Origin: Limnephilus marmoratus
Lineage: Eukaryota; Arthropoda; Insecta; Trichoptera; Limnephilidae
DNA: 64,000 nucleotides
Assembly (NCBI GenBank): GCA_917880885.1
Contig: OU862919.1
Coordinates: 54,721,058-54,785,057 of the forward strand
Direction of reading: 5' to 3'
Position 1 is the first letter of the stretch; each line of letters opens with the position of its first letter. Both the position numbers and the translations under genes were made by a program. The notes beneath the pieces were generated by a model. It was not told where the DNA came from. It did not search any database and saw only the letters and a list, made by a program, of their open reading frames with translations. Below, piece after piece: positions 11,101 to 22,600 of this stretch.

Positions 11101-14100
11101 AATTAGTCGGATTATGTAAAGCGTGCATACTTATTTCATATATCCAAGTTTACTTAGTTTTTAATAGTTGTTTTTTTTTCAAAATCACCTACACATTTGT
11201 AGGAAATAATGCATTCACATTGACGACAACAAGCAGGAACTTACGTTGAGCATCTGATTCAGGTTTTCTACTGGAAATGCGAAGCTGTTTAAAAACCTGT
11301 GTCCCAAAATGATCCAAACTATAGACAAGACCCTTATTCCATGTAGGCATGCCAGGGGCCCGGGGTCCTTACTGAGGGTTGTAAGTCTCTTGGAGTTGGT
11401 GTACATGGAGAATGCTGTCAGTAGGAACTTTTGTTGCTTGACATCTCCTAAATAAAATACTAATATTATTTATTCAAACATTATTTAAGCTCCAAATAAT
11501 GTGAATCATAAAGGATTTTTTTTTAAATCTCGATTTGGCTGCGAATCGAACTCTAAAAATTCCACAGCAAGCGGAATTGGAACTGATTCCTAAAATCATC
11601 GGAATGTCTATGTAGATTATTTTATGTAAAATTGATAGTTTGTTAATATTCATTAAAAAATTGCATATTAGTTTTCTAAGGCTTAGGAAATTACCTATGT
11701 ACTCTCCGAACTTGACCACGTCAATAGTTTTTATTATTATTGCAGACCAACCTAATGCCCAATAATTAATTGATCGTAGTGCGGGGAGTATAATTGTGTA
11801 AGGGGTATGATCGCAATGCAAAGTGTGTAATGCGTTACTATGTTGATTACAACGCAGCAGCCTGGCTAACATATTAATTATAGAATGTATGGTGCCACAT
11901 TGTCAAATTAAATATCTTCCGGTTGATTGCTTTCATTGATTATTGACATATGTATATTAGGGTAAATGAGTATCACTCAAACAATTAACTTTCTGGTGAT
12001 GCAAGGCTAGTTAATAAACACATCTAAAATACTGACCAAGTATTATACTCTGAATGTAAGAATTGTTTTAGACGGATCAGCAGAGGGAACTGCTGATCCG
12101 TCTAAAACAATATTCTTATAGCATTCTTCTTCTTTCGCATGGTGAATATTATTTAAGCTCTTTTAAAACACCATTAGATTTTTCCAGAGTCCAAACATTC
12201 AATAAAATACATGTTTGGTTCTGAAACAGTCTTTTAGAAAACTAAATCCATTTTCCTCAAGTCCTTCAGTAATCGTGCATTCCTTTCTCTTCCTCCTTTC
12301 CTCAAAAGTCTCTACCAGGAGAAGAAGATGAACCTACCTACATGAAGAAATAATGGAACAATATTATCGCCCAAGTTTACCCTACCTACTTGGGCAGTTG
12401 AATTTTGTTCGTGACATGGGTCACAGCTCTCTCGTGGATAATATTGCAAATATCGCAAGATTTCGTCTTTTTATCGTAAAAAACTGTCGTTCGTAGAAGC
12501 CTGGTGTTGTGTCAGTGCTAAAAGCCAGGATCGATCCTGCATCGCCGTAGTACGCCGTCAAAAGGTAAGAGATTTCCTCTCAATTCCTATTTCCTTAAGA
12601 TTGAATTTCAAAACACAATTATTTGGTATTTACTCAAAACAAAAAAAAAGGGATTTACAGTCATCTTTTCGTGTCTCGGTATCGGCCGTGACATTTTTGG
12701 TTCCTCTCGCCGGATATTTTCGTTTTTTGTCGTTTTTTTGGTAGACGTAATTTTGAAGCCAGAGTCATAGAGTATTGTGTTTTGAAGTTTGAATCATTCC
12801 ATTTCGTTGACCTTTTCCGGTTTATAAAAGCTGTTTCAGAATTATACATTTATGAATATTGGAGTAGCATTTTAAATTTGAATTGGTTATTGTAGTCGTT
12901 TGGGCGGCTAAACATTTTTGATTTCGTAGATGGTGGGTACTTCGTACAGTTCGCCGCCGCGGTCGTTAGTTTGTTACCTACAAGCGCCCCAAGCGCCTAT
13001 CTCGCGTCGGTAGTTAGTACTTACCTGCAAGCATTGTCGTGTCGTCGTGTCGATAACGTAGGTCGCGTTAGTTTATCGCGTCAGCTGTTTATAACAGCCG
13101 ACATTAACATTTTGTTTACAAGTTGACATTTGTTTGACAGTGTTTTATTATTTGGTTTGTTGTTAAAAATATTCATAATGGCAGCTAACACCATTAAGTA
13201 CAAACTAGCACTGTTAGATATGGAAAGTGTGCGTTCTTCTGCGATCAAAGCCATAACATCTTTGAATATTATTGATAAAAATATATTCAAAGCACGTTTT
13301 TCGGACGTATCTGATATAAGAGATAGTTTCGTCGCTTCACATATTTTAATTGAATCAAATAAGAAAGATGAATTAGAAATTAAAGTTTTGCAAGAAAAAT
13401 ATACTGAAATCCAAAACATGTATTACGAGATTCAATCGTATTATAACCAATTATTTCCAGATGTTTCGAAAAGTGAATCGGATCATTTAATGGCCAAAAA
13501 TAATGTTTCGTTGCCAAAATTAAAATTGATTATTTTCTCTGGAATATCAACAGATTGGACAAATTATATAAACACCTTTAATTCTTTGATCGATTCTAAT
13601 ATTGGTTTGAGTTATATTCAAAAAATGCATTATTTAATAAGTTCCCTTTCGGGTGAAGCCTTAACATACGTTAAACATTTGCCGATTTCTGAAGAAAATT
13701 ATTTTGTTGCATATAATCTGTTAAAGGAACGGTATGAAAACATACGTTTGATCGCTGATAGACACGTAGAATTAATTCTGTCGATTCAACCTGTAAAAGC
13801 TCAGGATAATTAGAGGTAATTTATTCCCATTTTGAAAGAAAATCTTGCTGCATTAGAAGCTTTGAATTTTCCAGTTCGCCAATTGAGTTTTCTTTTATTA
13901 CATATTGTATTACGTAAATTAACAAAAGAATTACGTATTGGTTTTGAAATTCAACACAGTTCGGAGAAAATCCCAACGTTTGATCACTTATTGAAGTATT
14001 TATTGTTATCAAGTTTAATTTGTAGAACTCCATTTTAATTTTTATTTTTTTATTATATAATCAATAATATTATTATTAAATTAATCAAAACAGTTTATTT

Positions 14101-16621
14101 TTAAACAAGTTCTGCTGTGTAATTATTGTTACGCGTGACAGCTGTTTCGCCTTCTGAAGGCATTATCAAACTGTGGTCATGCCACATACAGACGATATAT
14201 TTATACTATTTCTAGAGAGGTATTTATTATGACTCATTTCCAATTTCTGATTAAAAATGACTGAGACACTAATGGTTATTATTTTCCCAATTAGTGTAAT
14301 TTCCCACTTCGACTGATAGTCTACTTATATTGTGAGTCATTTGCAAATGCTGACTCATGGTTTTCTTTTCAAGCATAATTAATTATTTTGAATTGGTTTG
14401 AAAATATTTAGAAGCGGAGAGTGAATTATATTTTTTTGTTCGTTTATTAAAATAGCTTTAGGATTATTATTATGTTTGTTGATTTCCAGCTGCTCTAAAA
14501 GATCAAGTTTACGTCCTTTATTTTGGATGTGTAAAGGAGTTGGTTTATTATCATCGCTAAGTGAGTGATTCTCTTCTAGGAGGTGTCTGGCAAATTGAGA
14601 TGGAATTTTATTATTGTTTTTAAATGATCGTATGTGCTCTTTGAATCTAGTATTAAAGGACCGGCCAGTTTGTCCAACATAAACAGCGTTGCATTCGTCA
14701 CACTGGAGTTTATAAATGCCGCTATTTTTTAGTTTCGGTGTTTTACTTTTCGAGTTTTTAAGGGATGATCCCAGATTATGATTAGTGCGGAAGGCAATGT
14801 CTAATCCACAATTTTTGAGAACTTTAGCAATTTTATTAGATGTAGGTCCGACAAATTCCAAACACGCAAATTTATTATTCGTTTTATTATTAATCGTTGG
14901 GTAAATTGAGTTAAGGTTAATTTTGTGTTTTTTATGACTAATTATTTTATCAATGTCTCTACCCTTGAAGCCGTTATTTTTTGCGATTGATAAAATTATA
15001 TTTTTTTCCTTTTCGTATGCTTTATTGTCAAGCGGGATGTTAGTAAGTCTGTGTATCATCGAGTGATAAGCAGATAATTTATGTGACCATGGGTGCAAAG
15101 ATTTAGAATTAATGGTCGTATCGGTAAACGTAGGCTTACGGAAAATTTCAAATGTATGTTTATTATTTTCTCTGCCGATTGTTAAGTCTAAAAAATTAAT
15201 TTTATTATTACACTCTCTTTCGACCGTAAAGGAGATTTTACGGTTGATGGAGTTAGCTAATGAAACGAAAAGGTCTAATTGTCTGTTGGTACCTTTCCAA
15301 CAGATCAAAACGTCATCAACATAACGCACATAGTAAATTATGTATTTGCTAAAGATTGAGTCTAAAATTTGATTTTCGATATAGTCCATGAATATTTCGG
15401 CAAGAAGAGAACTTAGCGGTGACCCCATAGGCAAGCCGTCGTTTTACGGTCGAAAGAGAGTGTAATAATAAAATTAATTTTTTAGACTTAACAATCGGCA
15501 GAGAAAATAATAAACATACATTTGAAATTTTCCGTAAGCCTACGTTTACCGATACGACCATTAATTCTAAATCTTTGCACCCATGGTCACATAAATTATC
15601 TGCTTATCACTCGATGATACACAGACTTACTAACATCCCGCTTGACAATAAAGCATACGAAAAGGAAAAAAAAAAATAATTTTATCAATCGCAAAAAATA
15701 ACGGCTTCAAGGGTAGAGACATTGATAAAATAATTAGTCATAAAAAACACAAAATTAACCTTAACTCAATTTACCCAACGATTAATAATAAAACGAATAA
15801 TAAATTTGCGTGTTTGGAATTTGTCGGACCTACATCTAATAAAATTGCTAAAGTTCTCAAAAATTGTGGATTAGACATTGCCTTCCGCACTAATCATAAT
15901 CTGGGATCATCCCTTAAAAACTCGAAAAGTAAAACACCGAAACTAAAAAATAGCGGCATTTATAAACTCCAGTGTGACGAATGCAACGCTGTTTATGTTG
16001 GACAAACTGGCCGGTCCTTTAATACTAGATTCAAAGAGCACATACGATCATTTAAAAACAATAATAAAATTCCATCTCAATTTGCCAGACACCTCCTAGA
16101 AGAGAATCACTCACTTAGCGATGATAATAAACCAACTCCTTTACACATCCAAAATAAAGGACGTAAACTTGATCTTTTAGAGCAGCTGGAAATCAACAAA
16201 CATAATAATAATCCTAAAGCTATTTTAATAAACGAACAAAAAAATATAATTCACTCTCCGCTTCTAAATATTTTCAAACCAATTCAAAATAATTAATTAT
16301 GCTTGAAAAGAAAACCATGAGTCAGCATTTGCAAATGACTCACAATATAATTAGACTATCAGTCGAAGTGGGAAATTACACTAATTGGGAAAATAATAAC
16401 CATTAGTGTCTCAGTCATTTTTAATCAGAAATTGGAAATGAGTCATAATAAATACCTCTCTAGAAATAGTATAAATATATCGTCTGTATGTGGCATGACC
16501 ACAGTTTGATAATGCCTTCAGAAGGCGAAACAGCTGTCACGCGTAACAATAATTACACAGCAGAACTTGTTTAAAAATAAACTGTTTTTATTAATTTAAT
16601 AATAATATTATTGATTATATA

Positions 16622-16670
<49 letters not shown>

Positions 16671-19600
16671 TATTGAAGTATTTAGAGGGGCAGTGCTTAG
16701 CAAAAGAAATGGCACTTGGAGTTTTTCCTGAAAACCAGTTACAGGCTCATAAAGGTCCATCTAAATCATATAATGCAAAACATCGATCGAGCAATAATAT
16801 TAATGCGTTTGTATCAAACATTGAAATCAAGTGCATTCTTTGTAAATCGCCACACTCACTGCACAAGTGTGAAAAATTCTTAAGCCTTACTCCAAAGGAT
16901 AGGTACTTATTCGCAAAGGAAAATAATTTATGTCTCAATTGCTTAGCGCAAGGAAAACACAACGCAAAAAATTGTCATTCGCGTTTCACTTGCAGACAAT
17001 GTCAATTAAAACATCATACCCTATTACATTTTCCAAAAAAAATCGTGGAAAATTCAGACCAGCAAGAAAACTCTTCAGAACCCTTGGTGTTGACCACATT
17101 TTACAATAAAACTCACAAAACGGTTCTTTTGTCTACAGCTTATGTGGAAGTTTTAGATAAAAATGGAGTATTTCAGAAGGTTCGTGTTATGCTCGATAGC
17201 GCAAGTCAGGGAAACTTTATTTCAGAAAATTGTGTCAAAAAATTAGGTTTTACTCGTTCTAAAAAACAACCACTTACCGTGATAGGTATTGGAAATATTC
17301 CTACTATTGATTCTAACGGATTAATAAGAACACAATTTCGTCCTGTCGATTCGAAGGAATCTGGTATTGTGACAGATTTCCTTATTTTAAATAACATTTG
17401 TTCGAATATGCCATCAAATCGTATCGTCGATCATCATTGGGATCACATCGTGGGTCTCAAATTGGGAGATCCAACATTCTACTTATCATCAGCTATTGAC
17501 ATACTGCTTGGAAGTGATATTTTTGCGTCATTGTTATGTTCAGGAAAATTGATGGGGAAAGAAAATGAACCCATAGCTATAGAAACTAAATTGGGTTGGA
17601 TTTTGATGGGAAATGTTGGACCATCAAATCATTGTATAAATTCATTCTTCACGTCAATGGAGGAAAATATTGATGAAAAGCTTAAATGTTTTTGGGAAAT
17701 TGAAAATGTTCCAGCTTTGAAGAAAATTCAATCGCCTGATGAAATTCGTTGTGAAAAAATATACACGGAAAGTACCTACCGTAACCAAGATGGAAGATAC
17801 GTCGTTTCGTTGCCATTTAAGGAAAGCCCGGAAAAATTGGGAAAGTCATATGACATAGCATTGTCACGCCTCAAGCATTTAGAAAGGAGACTGAATAGAG
17901 ATTCTGATCTCAAATCTCAATATATTTCGTTCTTGAGAGAATATTTTACATTAGGGCACATGATCGAAGTGCCACCTCAATCGCCAATTATTGCTAATTA
18001 TTTCATACCCCATCATGGAATAATCAAAGAAACCAGTTCTACAACTCGTTTAAGGGTCGTTTTTGATGCCAGTACCAAATCGTCTTCGGGTACGTCATTG
18101 AACGACATACTTTTGGTCGGTCCCAAATTACAAAGGGACATTGTCGAATTAATGTGTAATTTTCGAATACACAAAATCGTTTTTACAGCTGACATCCGTC
18201 AAATGTATAGGCAAATACTGGTGGATGAGAAATCTCGCCGTTATCAACATATTTTGTGGAGAGAATCATCTGATCATCCTGTAAAGGAATTTGAATTACA
18301 AACAGTAACATATGGCACCTCAAGTGCTCCATACCTATCCATTCGTTCCCTTCATCAATTAGCAAACGATGAAAAATTGAATTTTCCAAAGGCTGCTACT
18401 ATATTAATTGAAAATACCTACGTAGATGATATTATCAGTGGTGCGCAAACTTTGGAAAGCGCTCGACATTGTATAGTGGAATTAATTGCATTACTTCAAA
18501 AAGGTTGTTTTGAATTGAGAAAATGGTCTAGTAACCATCCTGAAATATTGGAAGACATTCCTGTCAGCTACCGGGAAGTACCCTTAAGTTTTGAGTCGGA
18601 TACTGACAGGAAAAACCTTAATATTTTAGGTATTCAATGGATACCGTCGCTTGATCAATTTACATATAAAATTCATAATGTTTTTAGTGACCACTGTACC
18701 AAATGCATAATTTTATCGACAATTGCACGTCTATATGATCCATTAGGTTTTATTAATCCTGTCGTTTTTATTGCTAAATGCTATATGCAAAACTTATGGA
18801 AAATTCAAATTGGATGTGACGAAGAAATCCCTTCGGACATGAATTTGAACTGGAAGAAATATATAAAAGAGCTTCCATCACTCGCCAATTTAAAAATTGA
18901 TCGACATGTCGCAACTTCTCCCACCAGTCGATGCATACTTGTTGGGTTTGCGGACGCTTCTGAAAGAGGATACTGTGGAATTGTTTATCTGGTAGTGATT
19001 AATAACACAGAAATATCCAGCCACATTTTATTAGCAAAATCTCGTGTTGCCCCCATAAAGATAACATCGATCCCGCGACTGGAATTGTTAGGAGCAGTTT
19101 GATTAGCAAATTTGTTGACTTATTGTCAAGAAATATATAAAGACAGACTTCAAATAGAAAAGACTGTCGCGTTCACCGATTCAACTATTGTATTGGCATG
19201 GCTGAAGACACCTTCTTTTCTATTGCAAACTTTTGTAGCAAATCGTGTTGAAACAATAATACAAAATATACCTTATGAACATTGGTATCACATTTCATCG
19301 CAAGAAAATCCTGCAGACTTGGGTTCGCGAGGAGCTTTTCCCAGTGAAATCGCTGACGCGTCGTTATGGTGGAAAGGACCTAACTTTATATCAACACCGT
19401 TGGAGGAATGGTTATTTGTTAGGCCTCCAAATATCTCTGTGGACCAGTTACCAGAGTATAAGTCAAAAAATTTAATTACTCTATCTACAAATATGTCAAC
19501 GTGTGACGAAGAATTTTTATTGAAGTTTTCATCATTATCGAAATTACTTCGTGTTATATGTTGGTGCCGTCGGTTTATCAATAGATTACGTTCGAAATCG

Positions 19601-22600
19601 ATTATCAATTTCAATGGGTTATCCCCACTTTCGTTAAAAGAAAATAATTTAGCCTTGCAATGTTGCATTAAGCTTGTTCAAGCAATTTATTTTCAACAAG
19701 ATATGAACAATATCTCTTCCCATCGCATTTGCTCAACACAGCTTCAAAAACTCGCCCCATTTATTGATGAAAATGGTGTTTTGAGAGTCGGTGGTCGAAT
19801 TCGCCTTGCACCGATTTCAGAAAATGCTCGACATCCTATTATTTTACCGAAGCAATGTCATTTGACAATTTTAATAATAGATTATTACCATAGCATGTAC
19901 CTTCATCCAGGTCCTCGTGCACTCCAATCCATAATATCATTAAAATATTGGATAATTTCGGCAAGGAACGTAATTCGACATCGATTGAGTAAATGCATTT
20001 CTTGCTTTAAAAATAATCAGTGCGATGGCTTATCGAAAGGGTGGTGGAATTATTTCCCGGTGTCGATGAAATGGTTCGTGTTGCTACTTTACGAGCCCCC
20101 TCAGGGCAATTTTTAAGCGGCCCGTGGTCAAATTGTATAAACTACCCATCGATTAATTAATTTTAATTTTATTTTATTTTTGTCTTGTTCAATACTTAGG
20201 TTAATTAGTTAATTTGCTTTCGTTTTTCATTGCTTTTCTTTCGCATATAGTTGTTGAGAAAATATCATATTTCCTCAAGGTCGGCGGAATGTTTGGTTCT
20301 GAAACAGTCTTTTAGAAAACTAAATCCATTTTCCTCAAGTCCTTCAGTAATCATGCATTCCTTTCTCTTCCTCCTTTCCTCAAAAGTCTCTACCAGGAGA
20401 AGAAGATGAACCTACCTACATGAGGAAATAATGGAACAATATTATCGCCCAAGTTTACCCTACCTACTTGGGCAGTTGAATTTTGTTCGTGACATGGGTC
20501 ACAGCTCTCTCGTGGATAATATTGCAAATATCGCAAGATTTCGTCTTTTTATCGTAAAAAACTGTCGTTCGTAGAAGCCTGGTGTTGTGTCAGTGCTGAA
20601 AGCCAGGATCAATCCTGCATCGCCGTAGTACGCCGTCAAAAGGTAAGAGATTTCCTCTCAATTCCTATTTCCTTAAGATTGAATTTCAAAACACAATTAT
20701 TTGGTATTTACTCAAAACAAAAAAAAAAGGGATTTACAGTCATCTTTTCGTGTCTCGGTATCGGCCGTGACAATACAAGTATATGATGGTCATTTTTAAC
20801 TAGCATATAAATAATTTAGCAGTCAAAAGGCAAAACAAAGTGTATGAAATTGATGGAAAGGCCAGAAAACATTCATTTTCAAGTCTTCCTAACAATGTTC
20901 AAGTAATTATTACTTTATTTACTCTTTGGGAACGGTTCATGTGCACTGTGCAGAGTGTCTGGTAAAGGTATTGAGCTAAAAAAATCGAGTGCAGTTTACA
21001 CACGGTAGAAGTGAAACCTTCTACAACACAATCTCAACCAATAGGAGCTTTGAAAAGTGAGCGTCCAATGCGCGCACTTGGACTGTTGTACACAACACCT
21101 CGGTTAGGAAAACAATTAAATTTCGTTTTTGTCCTCCGGCGGATTTATTTAAAGGTTGTTTAATCTTTATAAAAGACAGCTTGCAGAGCGCGACGCTTCG
21201 TTGGTTACTATACGTAGGAAAGTTTTCATTCTATCTCATTCTCTCGCAGCCTAAATCCTATAGATGTATGTGTTTGCCTCTTTTTGGCGCCGTTTCCGTT
21301 TCATCGAGTTTCAAATCACAATGATGTTTAAGAAGTTTTAACTTGAAAATATTAAATTAATGTAAGCATCTCAAAAACGGTGGACTTCATTTTTGGTGGA
21401 TATGATTTTCATGACCAAAATTATTCAAGTGATTTATTTTTGGAGTATTATGCCGTGTTGTCCTACTTCCTCCTCAAGATGAACGTCTTAAGCCGGGTAC
21501 AGATTGCTGTAACGTAACATGCAATGTAACATGAAAGGAACATTTCATAAGTCTGGACGCAGCGCGCGCACGAACCGAGCATGCACCTACTCCATTGACG
21601 TAGATAATACTTGATCGAAGACCTACTCGCATCTGTTTCCGGCTTGCGCGCGGTGAACATAGCTCAGTCTGCCGAGAACAAGTCCTCCATTGTTCGCTCG
21701 CGTTCTGCAGTATAGACACGAACAAGCCGTCCACACTGACACTCCGTGCACACTGCGCGCCCCTTTGTGTTCGGCAAAAAAGCGACGGTTTGTAGATTGC
21801 AGCGCGCACGTGCTAAAATGCTCTGTTCGTGCGCGTAGTGTGCTCGGTTCGTGCGCGCAAGGCATCCACACTATGGGAATTCTGTTACATTGCATGATAC
21901 ATTGCGACAATGTTACCGCAAATTCTTTCATTGCGTGTTACTTTGCATGTTACGTTACAGCAATCTATACACGGCTTAAATGCTGTCCGAAACGTAGGTT
22001 AAATAAAGAAGGAGGTAGCGAAACACGGCGTAGTACCCCAAAAATAAATCACCTTAATTTAATTACTGGTGTTCAAAAAATTAAAAAGAGAACATTTCTC
22101 ATTATATCTTTTTACCTTTCTTCATCAACTTGAACCAAACATCGTAGGCTGTACCCAGCAAAAGTAAAATTCCGAGCAATGCTAAAACGACCCTGGAACA
22201 GGAAAAAAATCATTTCTTTGATAATGGCCAAAACTTCACAATCTTTTTATTTTATTTTATTTATTAGCGTTATAAACAGTCTGCACAAAATTCATAAATG
22301 ACAGTGATAAAAATAAGTATGTCATAGACCAATAAAATCTCTCTCTCTGGTTTCAATCCTGGGATTGGACTTGTCATAGACCAATAAAATAACGACAAAT
22401 AATTTAGAACCGTAATGCAAAAATACACAATACCTATACCTGATATAAATTATTCTGATAAAGTGTATCTTCTTACTTATATCTACAAAAAGTAAATAAC
22501 TGAGGTTTTTCAAGGGTTTACATTTAAATTTTGACTGATATAAATAATATATTTTAGGAAGTGATTTTATTTGAATTCCAACTGCAAAAAGTTGGAGAGA

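Larger units (their letters stand above)
14003..16667. mobile_element. Penelope-like element, inverted dimer, 17-bp TSD
   Basis: Flanked by acttattgaagtattta at 13986-14002 and 16668-16684. Two copies lie head to head: the left on the minus strand (to about 15434) and the right on the plus strand (from about 15437). They are near-identical over about 1.2 kb. The right copy is truncated further and ends in a pure poly-A run of about 45 nt. The left copy carries about 45 nt beyond its A-rich end. Inverted multicopy insertions are known for PLEs. It interrupts BEL-1 gag, so it is younger than BEL-1. Confidence 0.9.
12212..20772 (+). mobile_element. BEL/Pao LTR retrotransposon (BEL-1), interrupted by a PLE
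   Basis: Two near-identical LTRs (12212-12693 and 20290-20772, about 4 substitutions and one A-run difference by eye) start TG and end CA. The element is flanked by the 5-bp duplication ATACA (12207-12211, 20773-20777). Internal region: gag, then a Pao-type pol (protease, RT, RNase H, integrase zinc finger). The integrase core is missing and gag is split by a 2.7 kb PLE. It lies sense (+) within the antisense NRF intron. Few LTR differences imply a recent insertion. Confidence 0.93.

Noticed and set aside
16623..16667. Poly-A run as a transcription end of a host gene
   Set aside because: It is the 3' tail of the right PLE copy directly abutting the target duplication.
21474..22133. Several overlapping open frames around 21.5-22.1 kb
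   Set aside because: They lie across the MITE and fold-back arms and have no coherent protein pattern.
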